Part shown: in pieces, positions 12,391 to 23,640 of the stretch
How the letters are laid out: the number at the start of each line of letters is the position of its first letter
Numbering within the stretch: the first letter of the stretch is position 1
Source of the DNA: Elephas maximus indicus
Taxonomy: Eukaryota > Chordata > Mammalia > Proboscidea > Elephantidae
Assembly (NCBI RefSeq): GCF_024166365.1
Contig: NC_064823.1
Coordinates: 3,466,924-3,530,923 of the forward strand
DNA length: 64,000 nucleotides
Direction: 5' to 3'
Program-made: the position numbers and the translations under genes
Notes under the pieces: model-generated
The model's database searches: none
What the model was told of the DNA's origin: nothing
What the model saw: the letters and a program-made list of their open reading frames with translations, nothing else

Positions 12391-13083
12391 TGTTAAGGGT
12401 TGAATTATGTCCCCCCAAAATTATGTGTCAACTTGGCTAGGCCATGCGTGATTCCCAGTATTGGGTGGCTGTCCACCAGTTTGTGATCTGATATGATTAT
12501 CCTATGCTGTAAGTCCTAACCTCTATGAGATTAATGGAGCCCTGGTGGTGCAGTGGTTAAGATCTCGGCTGCTAACCAAAAGGTTGGCAGTTTGAATCCA
12601 CCAGCCGCTCCTTGGAAAGAAACCTTGTGGGGCAGTTTTTCTCTGTCCTGTAGGGTCGCTATGAGTCAGAATCCACTCAACAGCAACTGGTATGATGTTA
12701 ATGAGGCAGGATTAGAGGCAGTTAGGTTAATGAGGCAGGACTCAGTTTACAAGACTAGGTTGTATATTGAGTGAATCTATTTTGAGATATGAAAAAGAGA
12801 AGCAAGCAGAGAGGAGAGGGAACTCGTACCACCAAGAAAGAAGTGCCGGGAGCAGAGCGCATCCTTTGGACCCAGGGTCCCTGAGCTGAGAAGCTCCTAG
12901 ACCAGGGGAAGATTGATGACAAGGACCTTCCCCCAAAACTGACAGAGACAGAAAGCCTTCCCCCGGAGTTGGTGCCCTGAATTCGAACTTACAGCCTCCT
13001 AGACTGTGAGAGAATCAATTTCAGTTTGTTAAAGCCATCCACTTGTGGTATTTCTGTTATAGCAGCACTAGATAACTAAGATA
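12391..13083 (+). mobile_element. Solo LTR, ERVL-MaLR-like, nested in a SINE
   Basis: It starts TGTTAAGGGTTGAATTATGT (typical MaLR 5' end) and ends AGCACTAGATAACTAAGATA. It interrupts an AfroSINE (12211-12390, resuming at 13084) and itself contains an AfroSINE at 12536-12690. Without that SINE it is about 540 bp. It has no coding content. Confidence 0.72.
12536..12690 (+). mobile_element. AfroSINE inside LTR
   Basis: GGAGCCCTGGTGGTGCAGTG head, AATCCACCAGCCGCTCCTTG, ending AACAGCAACTGGTATG. Flanks GATTAAT and GTTAATG are similar. Confidence 0.9.
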
Positions 13084-13107
13084 GTTGTTGACTCAACAGT
13101 GACTGGA
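13084..13107 (+). mobile_element. AfroSINE 3' remnant after LTR
   Basis: TTGACTCAACAGTGACTGG matches the expected SINE continuation after GAGTCGG at 12390. Confidence 0.65.
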
Positions 13108-13124
13108 GTTTCAGGAGCCTTAGC

Positions 13125-13250
13125 AATAGCCTGGGCTGTCTCGCTCATTTTATAAAGGACGATTCTAAGCTCAGAGAAGTTCAGTGGACTTGCCGCAGGT
13201 CAAACAATCCCTAGAACCCACGTACCCCTTCCCCACTATTCGACCCCCTT
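13125..13250 (+). mobile_element. MIR-like SINE
   Basis: CATTTTATAAAGGACGATTC, CAGAGAAGTTCAGTGGACTT and CAGGTCAAACAAT follow the MIR core. Confidence 0.5.
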
Positions 13251-13676
13251 TCTACAATGCCATGCTGCACTGCTGACCTTGAACCAGAGCACAAACCACA
13301 CAGTCCCAACCTTGACCAGCTCGTACCTTCCTCAAGCTTTTCAAGCAAAGTAAACCTTGTCTCTCCACTTAGAATTTATTATCTCTACAGGACGGAGGCC
13401 AAGCCTGAACTTCACTTACATTCCCACCGCAGCACTGCCACTGTGCTGGGTGTGGTGGAGGCCCTGAGTGACTCCTTGAGCAACAAAGTTTTGTAAAAAG
13501 CAGGATACATGTATCAGAATTGAAAGAAAACATTAATGGCAAAATATACATCCCACACATGAAGTTCTTGAGATCTGATTTCAGGTTGAGGTTTTGTGGT
13601 GTGTGCTTGTTTTACCGGTGTTGTTGCATGCTTGTTTTATGCATTTTGTCCATAAATTACAGTTGCTTGTAGTTCT

Positions 13677-14520
13677 TTGTTGTTAGGTGCCATCGAGTCG
13701 GTTCCGACTCATAGCGACCCTGTGTACAACAGAATGAAACACTGCCCAGTCCTGCGCCATCCTCACAATTGTGGCTGTGCTTGAGCCCATTGTTGCAGCC
13801 ACTGTGTCAATCTATCTCACTGAGGGTCTTCCTCTTCTTTGCTGACTCTCTACTTTACCAGGCATGGTGTCCTTCTCCAGGGATTGATCCCCCTGATAAT
13901 ATGACCAAAGTATGTGAGCTGTAGTCTCGCCACCCTTGCTTCTAAGGAGCATTTTGGCTGTACTGCTTCCAAGACAGATTTGTTCATTCTTCTGGCAGTC
14001 CGTGGTATGTATATTCACTATTCTTCTCCAACACCACAATTCAAAGGCATCAATTGTTCGGTCTTCCTTATTCATTGTCCAGCTTTTGCATACATATGAG
14101 GCAGTTGAAAACACCATGGCCTGAGTCAGGAGCACCTTAGTCCTAAACGTGACAGCGTTGCTCTTCAGCACTTTACAGAGATCTTTTGCAGCTGATTTGC
14201 CCAGTGCAGTGCATCTTTTGTTTCTTGACTGCTGCTTCCATGGGTGTTGATTGTGGATCCAAGTAAAATGAAATCTTTGACAACTTCAGTCTTTTCTCCA
14301 TTTATTATGATGTGGCTTATTGGTCCAGTTGTGAGGATTTTTCTTTTCTTTATGTTGAGGTGCAATCCATACTGAAGGCTGTGGTCTTTGATCTTCATTA
14401 ATAAGTGCTTCAAGTCCTTTTCACTTCCAGTAAGCAAGGTTGTGTCATCTGTATAATGCAGGTTGTTAATGAGTCTTCCTCCGATCCTGATGCCCCGTTC
14501 TTCATGTAGTTCAGCTTCTT
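13677..14520 (-). mobile_element. 5'-truncated RTE copy
   Basis: The - strand matches the 3' part of the RTE at 30032-33148: reverse-transcriptase C-terminal half and tail (for example GLHLNIKKRKILTTGPISHI, and ELWCWRRI). It ends at the characteristic TTGTTGTTAGGTGCC 3' terminus. Stops and indels make it non-coding. It abuts a TTA-rich microsatellite on its 5' side. Confidence 0.88.
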
Positions 14521-14556
14521 AGATTATTATTATTATTTAGTTATTATTATTATTCG
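14521..14556. repeat. (TTA)n microsatellite
   Basis: Imperfect ATT/TTA trinucleotide run directly adjoining the truncated RTE end. Confidence 0.8.
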
Positions 14557-15000
14557 GTTGCTTACTCCACATATAATTCAAAGCTTAGTTGTATACACAA
14601 CCCATAACCATGGATTTTTGTGTTCCATTAAGCAAGTCAGTTGTTGGCTTATTTGTTTTGTTTGTTTGTTTCAGCTGTTCCTAAGTATTCTCTAAGGAAA
14701 ACCAACCCTAAGATCTGGAAACCGAAAGTAAAAAAATGTGATCAACAGAGGTGCGGTACTGTACACCTTCCAGCGAAAAGCATATGGCTCTAGTTCTTGA
14801 ACCAGATCCCTGAACTTATATTGGGTTAACAGCCTGGGCAGTATATTTTACTGACCTAGTCACCCTTCTTTATCTGAGCCCCTTAAGCAGAAAATGATCA
14901 CAATATTCCAAAACCTCTCTAGATTCCTACTGCAGGATATTTTTGGGCTCTTTCCCCAGGAAACCTCTGGAAGGTCCTGAAAATGACTAGGACCTTGATG

Positions 15001-15181
15001 TTGTTGTTAGGTGCCATCGAGTCGATTCCAACTCATGGAAACCCCATGTGACAGAGTAGAACCGCCCTGTAGGGTTTTCTTGGCTGTAATCTTTGCAGAA
15101 ACTGATCACCAAGTCTTTCTCCTCCTACAGAGCCTGCTGGGTGGGTTCAAACCACCAAACTTTCAGTTAGCAACCAACAGC
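15001..15181 (-). mobile_element. AfroSINE / RTE-tailed SINE
   Basis: TTGTTGTTAGGTGCCATCGA terminus and GTGGGTTCAAACCACCAAAC (antisense); head lost. Confidence 0.8.
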
Positions 15182-16239
15182 CCCAGACAGTGCGTGGACT
15201 CTGTGGCCACGAGGATGGCCCCTCCACATTGTGAGACTTGTCTCGGCTCCTTCTATACCTTCTGCATGGACATTCACTCCCTGAGGGCTTATGTTTACTT
15301 ACTGGTGGGGATTCAGTGACCCTTTCTTTCCTTGGAAATTCTCTACAACTATGTCAAAGAGGGAGTGAAAGATTTGCCTTGTCAGCTTTCTGTACATGCT
15401 CCTAAATATGAATTAAGAGGTAGTGTTCACTGAGCCTTATATAGAAAGTAATCTTCGGTAAAAATTGAGCCCTGAGAACCTACGATAAACAAAGAAGGCA
15501 GCCTCACTCTCACTGCCTTTTCCTGTGGGTTGCATAAGGGGGACCTGAGACAGATTTGAAGTTCAGTTTAGAGGTCTGTCATCCCCCACTCCACCCCTCC
15601 TCAGCAAGTTTCCAGCTATTTATGTTTAATCTCAGCTTCCAGAAAAAGTTTGGTTGATTTGGCAAGGATTTAATAATTGCTGATTGAGAAATTGTCTGTT
15701 CTTCAGATGGGAGGGAGGATGAAGCGAAGAAGAAACACAAGGGAGACAGTAATCATTGGACAGAAGTAAAAGACCCAGATGTGTCTATTAGATGGTCACA
15801 AAGTGGAGAAGACCAGAAACGTGATCCTGAGTTGTGGGGAATGCTTTCTCAGGTTCATAAATACCCTGAACAGCAGGCTCGCTCTCCCTGTCCCACTCCA
15901 GCATTAATCAGCCCAACCCTCTTGTTCTGATTTTAACTTCCTGACAGCAGTCACCTTTGAAAGTCCTTGTAAAAGCTCTTCAAGGAGCCGTGTGGTTTTA
16001 GGTGCATATCCTAAGGAGCCCACCTAAATCTAGGAAGCATAGCAGAAAGGGAGTACTAAAAAAGCTAGCCAGAGAAAGAATGAGCACAAGAAACTTTTAG
16101 GGAAACTAGGGAGAAAAGGGGTATTTGAGGTGATATTATGGTAAGGAGGTCAAATATGGCTCCTGGTAGAAAAGAATAGAAAACTGGTGATAAATCCCAT
16201 ATGCTTAAAAAAAATTCTTTATGCTTTTAAGGGGATAAG

Positions 16240-16398
16240 GGGGCCCTGGCAGCGCAGTGGTTAAGCGTTTGGCTGCTAACCAAAAGGTCGGCAGTTCGAA
16301 TCCACCAGGCTCTCCTTGGAAACACTATTCGGCAGTTCTCCTCTGTCCTGTAGGGTGGCCGTGAGTCGGAATCAAGTCAATGACAGGGTTTTTTTTTA
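16240..16398 (+). mobile_element. AfroSINE
   Basis: GGGCCCTGGCAGCGCAGTGG head, CGGCAGTTCGAATCCACC B-box region, T-rich end. Confidence 0.9.
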
Positions 16399-16724
16399 AC
16401 CCCAAACTTATAAGCCCTATATTGTTATTGTCAACACAGGTAGATTTATTCCTCAATAAGATGAAAGTTTGACACATTTCACCTTTCATTCTAGGGTCTA
16501 GGTCCATATTTAGCAATAAACTTAATTTTGATTATAAGCAAAAGGTGGCCTTTGGTGAACAACAGAGATCCTTTCCTTCATAAGGCTGAGGAACTGATCT
16601 GACCATTAAGAAAGAACAAAATATGAGTTGAAAACATAGGCCCCTCCTAAAGTTTCTAATTTCCTCATTATTATTAATAGTGATGATAATGAGAGCAAAT
16701 ATTTATGACCTCCTGCTATATGCA

Positions 16725-17230
16725 ATTGGTCATCTAGTGCTGCTATAACAGAAATAACACAAGTGGATGGCTTTAACAAAGAGAAATTTATTTCCTCACA
16801 GCCTAGTAGGCTACAAGTCCAAATTCAGACGTCTGCTCCAGAGGAAGGCTTTCTCTCCCTCTCAGCTCTGGAGGAAGGTCCTTGTCATCAGTTGTCCCTG
16901 GACTAGGAACTTCTCAGGGCAAGGACCCTGGGTCCAAAGGATGTGCTTTGCTCCCGGTGCCACTTTCTTGGTGGTATGAGGTCCCCCTGTCTCTCCACTT
17001 CCTTCTCTCTTTTATATCGCAAAAGAGATTGGTTTAAGACAGTATCTAATCTTGTAGATCTCATCAACATAACTGCCACTCATCCATCTCATTACATCAT
17101 AGTGGTAGGATTTACCACACATAGGGAAATCACATCAGATGACAAAATGGTAGACAGTCATACAATACTGGGAATGATGACCTAGCCAAGTTGACAGATA
17201 TTTGGGAGGGACACAATTCAATCCATGACA
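16725..17230 (-). mobile_element. Solo LTR, ERVL-MaLR-like
   Basis: An antisense copy, from GGTCATCTAGTGCTGCTATA to ACACAATTCAATCCATGACA, closely parallel to 4226-4722 throughout. The outer end is slightly degraded. No associated internal region is seen. Confidence 0.7.
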
Positions 17231-17654
17231 CCAACCAACTGTAAAAACAGCTTGAGGGCAGTATCTGACCTCCTCCAACTTCATGAGGTATCAGCATAGC
17301 AAAACCTTTAAAGACCTGTAGGTTCGGCCACTGTACTCTAACCCAGCAGTGCCTCCCCCTTAGTCCACTCTTCTATACTTACAGCTTCTACAATTACAGT
17401 TTTTACAATCACAATTAACCTTCTTAACACTTAGCATTCACAGCTGAATCATGTAATCCTATCAACATCTTCTCCTACCCTGTCTTCCCTAGACCTATCA
17501 GTAAAAGTGGAATCTATTCAGTGGGGATTCTCCCTTGTCCCCCTCATTTAATGTAAGCACACTCATGAAAGTGTGTAAGCCAGCTACTTCATGCCTTTAT
17601 CTGCCCCTTCTTTAGATAGCCAATGTTTAAATTGCCCTTCCCTGTCAAACCAAT

Positions 17655-17809
17655 GGACCCCTGGTGGTGTAGTGGTTAAGAGCTCAGCTGTTAACCTGAA
17701 GGTTGGCAGTTCGAATCTACCAGCTGCTCCTTGGAAACCCCATGGGGCAGTTCTGCTCTGTCCTATAGGGTCGCTATGAGTCTGAATCGACTTGACAGCA
17801 ATGGGTTTA
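17655..17809 (+). mobile_element. AfroSINE with TSD
   Basis: Complete copy flanked by TCAAACCAAT (17645-17654) and TCAAACCAGT (17810-17819). Confidence 0.92.
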
Positions 17810-17926
17810 TCAAACCAGTGCTCTGAAAGAATTTCTGATGAAATGAGTGAAAAGTTTAAGATTTGTGAAAAAGATGATTACCTGTTGTTTCCAGAGTCCT
17901 TTATCCAGGCTATTGTGTGTTTGGTG

Positions 17927-18410
17927 CAGGGCTTCAAACCAGTTCTGCCTGGTTTAGCCATGGCTGAGGAAGCAAAACCAGAACAGACCCAGATTTTTAA
18001 AATGTTGGTGATCTGGAACGAAAAAAATCACGGGTCGAAGCCCTGCTAGAAGCTTAACCTCCATCTTAGAAATCAAGGGCACTGTAGGTGTTGCATAGCA
18101 ACCAAATCTCTTGTCCTTCAGATTTTGCACATGGTCAGAAACAGCACTGCCCTGCTCAAAGATGGCAGCCAACCACGCTGCCTTGAATATGTGTTACTCT
18201 CCACAGTCCTTCCAGTAACCCAGCCTCCCACATCAGGCACCTGAAAAGCCTCACAATACCTCTTCCAAGTCTCCCGTTCCAGGGCTTTGACCCATAATTT
18301 TTCCCATTCCAGTTATCATTCCAATTACCCCAAATTGTAAAAATTTGAGTCTGTTTCGATTTTGCTTCGTCAGCCATGACTACAAAGGTTCAAACTGGTT
18401 CAAAGCCCTG
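17927..18410. mobile_element. hAT-like fold-back element with CAGGGCTT termini
   Basis: The termini are CAGGGCTTCAAACCAG and CTGGTTCAAAGCCCTG, flanked by GTTTGGTG (17919-17926) and GTTGGGTG (18411-18418), an 8-bp duplication with one mismatch. Two long inverted arms (17927-18045 and 18280-18410) surround a 230-bp centre. Each arm itself begins and ends with CAGGGCTT/AAGCCCTG. An AT-codon-rich string MADEAKSKQTQIF / MAEEAKPEQTQIF appears in both arms on opposite strands, which reflects the arm duplication and does not indicate a gene. Confidence 0.75.
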
Positions 18411-19675
18411 GTTGGGTGTGGAATCAGGAGCTGTGTTTATACTGCAACACAAGTGGAATTTAGAGAACTCTCTTTGAGGTCCATATTTCTTCTAAGACTA
18501 TTTTTATCCCAGTTTGTCCCCAGGACTTCTCAAGGTTAAGAAAATACCTGAGCCACTTCCATGTTTTGGAGTCACCAGGTATAATTTAAAAACGAAGAAA
18601 TGCCAATAGGGTTTTTAAAAAACTAATGTGTTTATCTTTTTTGATAATACAAAGCAGTGTAAATTATGCCATTCAGAAGATACATTAAAGAGTATTAATT
18701 CATAATGGACTGAGAGCCATCTGATCTAATAACAGGGCACAGTTTAAAGCTGTAAAAATAGATGGTATCTTTCAATCCTATCAGGGTATCTCTGTGACTC
18801 TATGTAAAACCTTCACTGAAGAATATATGTAAAAATCTAAACTCAAGGATCTTTATGGATGTAAGGTCTGTACGTGGCCAGATGGCCTTTATACCCCACA
18901 TCCCCACCCACAAGCCCTCCCAGACCCTGTGTGAGCCTGTCTCCTAGACTTACTTCCTCTAACAAGCTGGCTTTTAGCCAAAATCTCTACATGTGTAAAG
19001 CACCACCCCAGATTTCTAAACATTTCTGTGCTTTTTCTGCCAGTGTCACGTCCTGCCCTGAGTTGTAGCCTCCTCAAACCCTACCACAACTGCTGGGCAG
19101 GCTTCTGCTCTTAGGAGCTTGGGCAGCTGCAGCCTCACATCACATGATCACACTTGGTTTGCCTACTACACATGGGTTCAGCAGTCAGAAAACCAGCAGA
19201 GCAGGCTGACATAAGCCCTCCCTCTAGCAGCGTGTAGAGGGAGAGAAGAGGAGGGGGCCACAGAACAAGCCGCTTTGGCAGAAGTGGCTCTTCCTAGGCC
19301 AGCAGAGCTGGTCTCCTCTCCCTGCCACCCTCCAAAGGCTTCTGTGGGGATGGAGATGGTGGAGAAAGCACCCCGCCTGCGCTTCAAAGTATGTGCTCCA
19401 CCTTGGAGCTTCCTTTCCTTCTTCCTGTCTTGTAGTGATTGCAGCAGAGAGCTCCATTTGGCAGCGTGGTGGTGCTCTGGTCTATAAGTGGCAACATTGG
19501 CCCATCTCCCAGTATAACACAAGATAGGCCTATGCATCAGTTATGTAATCTTTGGTTTGATGGCTTGATTAGAAAGGGAAGGAGCAATAAGAAAGGTACG
19601 GGTGGGAAAACCGTAGCTCAGGAGGAAAAAATCTTGCCAGCAGCTCGGCTGAGGACAGCTGAGATTCCCTCCCTT

Positions 19676-19704
19676 CCCACCCCCCGCCCCCCACCCCCCC
19701 GCCA
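19676..19704. repeat. C-rich tract (G-quadruplex-prone on - strand)
   Basis: CCCACCCCCCGCCCCCCACC then CCCCCGCC, four or more C runs of three or more. Confidence 0.8.
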
Positions 19705-20334
19705 TCCCAGCCATTTTTAAATCAAGGAAAATAAGTAGCAAACATATGGGTAAAAATCCTAATTCGTGGAGCAGCTGACAAACCACTTGTCGTCCACGTT
19801 TCCTGACAGCAGCCACTTAGATGCCAGCAGACAGCTAGCTCGGGGAGGCAGGTTTCACAGTCCCTGTAGCTCAGGGTTTTCTTACAGCCCCATGGAGAAT
19901 ACAATCTATAGAGGCAAATGATGATTTTCACCCATCTCCGGTGTTATTCAACTCTAAATGTTGGGCTGGTTCTGGTCATGCTCTGTGGTTTCAATGGAGA
20001 GAAACCACCAAGAGCAGGGTGGTGCTACAAAGGGCCAGCTGATCCCGGTGGGTCAAAGAATCTTGGACGATGGTCAGTACCCTTCAGAGCCTTTTCTGGA
20101 GCTGGGACCTCGTTGTTTAAGCAATGAAAAACTGGCCTAGTTGGTGAACCTCTCGCCAAACCCAGTTTGTATGTGCCATGTTCAGGTCTTGAGAAGGAAA
20201 TTTCAACTTAGGTGTGTCTTTTGCACACTCCAGATCACAAGCTGGGCTCCAGTAGAAATAGCTTTGGTCCCAGACCTAACCTGGGCCCTTCTGGAACTCA
20301 TTATATTCCATCCTATGTCAGTTTAGATTTATTC

Positions 20335-20650
20335 TTAATTTGTTTTTTTAGTAGTATTTATTAAAAAGTAACACAGGTTCATAATAGAAAATTTGAAAAA
20401 ACTATTAAAATCACTTGTAATCCTTAGCTAACAATATTGTTCTGTAGCTAGGGTTTTAAAACTGCTTTTTTTTCCTCTCTATCACAACTCTATATTGTAA
20501 GCTTTTCTCTGTGTGATTAGATAGTCCGAGAAGGCATGATTTTTATTGGCTGCCTAGTGTTTGTGGTATGGACGTACCATAATTTATTTACTCCAGCTGC
20601 TGTTGTTGCACACTAATGAACTTTTAACCAATTTAGAGTTGCTTTGGTGA
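20335..20650. mobile_element. Possible old LINE 3' sequence
   Basis: TTATTAAAAAGTAACACAGG, GTTCATAATAGAAAATTTG and the later GTTGTTGCACACTAATGAAC resemble ancient LINE 3' ends. Assignment is weak. Confidence 0.3.
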
Positions 20651-21610
20651 TGGAATTAATCACAACAAAGGGATCAAAAGGGCTCTATAATTTACATCAA
20701 AGACAGAAGAAAAGCATAACTCTGCAAGCTGTGTTTCCGCTGGAGGGACTTACGGTAACTTTGTTCAGAGTGCTGATAAGGACAAACGGTGTTTTTGTTG
20801 TTTTTACCCCAAGAAAGTCCTTGAGAGCCTGACCTTCCTATGGCCAGTGGTACTCTCACATCTTGCACCAGACTGCCAACTTTAACCCTTTCTTTAATCT
20901 TCAGAGGAGAATCCGGTCAGTAGCTTGAAGAAGCAGCCCATTCTAGGGCCATCATTTTTTCTCCTCGCCAGTCATAAATACATGATATAGGCATACCTCA
21001 GAGACATTGTGGATTCTGTTCCAGATCACCACAATAAAGCAAATATCGAAATAGAGTCATGTGAACTTTTGCTTCCCAGTGCATATAAAAGTTATATTTA
21101 CAGTATACCGTATACCGTAGTTTATTAAGTGTGCAATAGCATTATGTCAAAAAAATACATACCTTAATTTAAAAATATTTTATTGCTAAAAAATGCTAAC
21201 CATCATCTGAACCTTCAGCAAGTCGGAATCTTTTTGCTGGTGGAAGGTCTTGCCTCAATGTTGATGGCTGCAGACTGATCAGGGCGGTGGTTGCCGAAGG
21301 TTGAAGTGGCTGTGGCAATTTCTTAAAATAAGACAACAATGAAGTTTGCTGCATCAATTGACTCTTCCTTTCACAAAAGATCTCTCTATAGCATGTGATG
21401 CTATTTCATAGCATTTTACCCACAGTAGAACTTCTTTCAAAATTCAATCCTCTCACGTTGCTTTATCGACTAAGTTTATATAATATTCTAAATCCCTTGT
21501 TGTCACAATGTTCAGAGCAACTTCACCAGGAGTACATTCCATCTCAAGAAACCACTTTCTTCCCTCATCCATAAGAAGCAACTCCTCATCCGCTGAAGTT
21601 TTGTCATGAG

Positions 21611-21709
21611 ATTGCAGCAATTCAGTCATGTCTTCAAGCTCCACTTATAATTCTAGTTCTCTGCTGTTTCCACCACATCTAAAGTTACTTCCTCCACTGA
21701 AGTCTTGAA
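21611..21709 (+). repeat. Left arm of inverted duplication in Tigger1
   Basis: ATTGCAGCAATTCAGTCATG through CACTGAAGTCTTGAA is the normal Tigger1 transposase segment. Its reverse complement recurs at 22030-22129. Confidence 0.88.
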
Positions 21710-22029
21710 CCCCTCAAAGTCATCCATGAGGGTTGGAATCAACTTCTTCTAAACTCCTGGTAATGTGGATATGTTGACCTCCTCCCATGAATCACAAATG
21801 TTCGTAATGGCATCTGGAATGGTGAATCCTTTCCCAAAGGTTTTCAATTTACTTTGCACAGATCCATCAGGGGAATCACCATCATGGCAGCTATAGCCTT
21901 ATGAAATGTATTTCTTAAATAGTAAGACTTGAAAATCAAAATTACTCCTTGATCCGTGGGCCACAGAATGGATGTTGTTTTAACAGGCATGGAAACAACA
22001 TTAATCTCCTTGTACATCTCCATCAGAGC

Positions 22030-22129
22030 TTCAAGACTTCAGGGGAGGAAGTAACTTTAGATGTGGTCGGAATAGCAAGAGAACCAGAATTATAAGTGGA
22101 GCTCAAAGATGTGACTGAATTGCTGCAAT
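22030..22129 (-). repeat. Right (inserted) arm of inverted duplication in Tigger1
   Basis: TTCAAGACTTCAGGGGAGGA through GTGACTGAATTGCTGCAAT is the reverse complement of 21611-21709 with roughly ten differences. It interrupts Tigger1 between CATCAGAGC and TCTTGGGTAACC, which are contiguous in the family as I recall it. Confidence 0.88.
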
Positions 22130-23519
22130 CACAGAGTTCTTGGGTAACCAAGTGCTTTGTCAATGAGCAGTAATGTTTTGAAAGGAATCTTCTTTTCTGA
22201 GTAGTAGGTCTCAACAGTGGGCTTAAAATATTCAGTAAACTACGTTCTAAACAGATGTTCTATCATCCAAATCTCGTTGTTCCACTTACAGAGCACAGAC
22301 AGAGTAGATACAGCATAATTCTGAAGGGTCCCAGAATTTTCAGAAGCAGCACTGGCTTCAACTTAAAGTCAGCATCTACATTAGCTCCTAACAAGAGAGT
22401 CTGCCTGTCCTCTGAAGCTCTGAAGCCTTGAAGCCAGGCACTGACTTCTCCTCTCTAGCTGTGAAAGCCCTAGATGGCGTCTTCTTCCAGTATAAGGCTG
22501 TGTCATCTGCACTGAAAATCTCTTGTTTAGTGTGGCCACCTTCGTCAGTTAATTCAGCTGGATCCCCTATATCCTGCTGCAGCTTCTACGGCGGCACTTG
22601 CTGCTCCACCTGGCACTTCTATGTTATGGAGACGGCTTCTCTCCTTAAAGCTCATGAACCAACCGCTGCTGGCTTCACACTTTTCTTCTGCAGCTTTCTC
22701 ACCTCTCTTAGCCTTCATAGAATTGAAGAGAGTTAGGGCCTTGCTCTGGATTAGACTTTGGCTTAAGGGAGAGTTGAGGCTGTTTGATCTTCTATCCAGA
22801 CCACTAAAACTTTGTCCATGTCAGCAATGAGGCTGTTTCACTTTCTTATTGTTCGTGTGTTCACTGGAGTAGCACTTTTAATTTCCTTCCAGAACTTTTC
22901 ATTGCATTCACAGCTTGGCTAACACACAAAAGGCCTAGCTTTCGGCCTGTCTTGGTTTTTGACATGCCTTCCTCACTCAGCTTAATAATTTCTAGCTTTT
23001 GATTTAAAGTGAGAGACATGCCAACTCTTCCTTTCACTTGAACATTTAGAGGCCATTGTAGGGTTATTAATTGGCCTAATTTCGGTATTGTCACATCTCA
23101 GAGAATAGAGAGGCCCGAGGAGAGGGACAGAGATGGGGAATGTCTGGTCAGCGGAGCAGTGAGAACACACACAACGTTTACCAATTAATTTTTTCGTCTT
23201 ACATGGGCACAGTTCATGGTGTCCCAAAACAATTACAATAGTAACATCACAGATCACTGATCACAGATACATTAATAATAATAAAGTTTGAAATATTGTG
23301 AGAATTAGTAAAATGTAACACAGGGTCACGAAATGAGCACATGCTGTTGGAAAAATGGCACCAATAGACTTGTTCAACTCAGGGTTACCACAATTTGTAA
23401 AAAATGCAGTATCTTTAAAGAAAAAAATACAGTATCTACGAGGTGCAATAAAGTGAAGCACAATAAAGTGAGGTATGCCTGTATTAGTCTAGGCTGAAGT
23501 TCATCATAGCCAATTAGTC

Positions 23520-23640
23520 ATTTCAGCTTAACAACCATTTATTCCACTGCAGTTGTGGACCTAGCTCTGTGGTGGATGCTGGGAAGAGGAATAGTCCCTG
23601 TCCCCAAGGAACCTAAAGACCTTGCAAGAATGATGTCATA
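23520..23640 (+). mobile_element. Possible old L2-type fragment
   Basis: ACAACCATTTATTCCACTGC then GTGGTGGATGCTGGGAAG and CCCTGTCCCCAAGGAAC resemble an L2-type repeat. Weak. Confidence 0.35.

Larger units (their letters stand above)
20988..23481 (-). mobile_element. Tigger1 (pogo-like) DNA transposon, near full length
   Basis: The terminal inverted repeats TAGGCATACCTC (20988) and GAGGTATGCCTG (ending 23481) are flanked by TA duplications. On the - strand, transposase remnants include the pogo helix-turn-helix LNQKLEIIKLSEEGMSKTKT (about 22950-23010) and [20 protein letters not shown] (21540-21630). Many stops and indels make it inactive. Length is about 2.49 kb against roughly 2.4 kb expected; the excess includes an internal inverted duplication (right arm at 22030-22129). 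Confidence 0.93.

Noticed and set aside
12536-12610. tRNA-like A and B boxes in AfroSINE heads as separate tRNA genes
   Set aside because: They repeat in every AfroSINE copy, cannot fold into a full cloverleaf and are part of the SINE promoter.
22428-22736. 102-codon + strand frame
   Set aside because: It is the antisense of Tigger1 transposase sequence.
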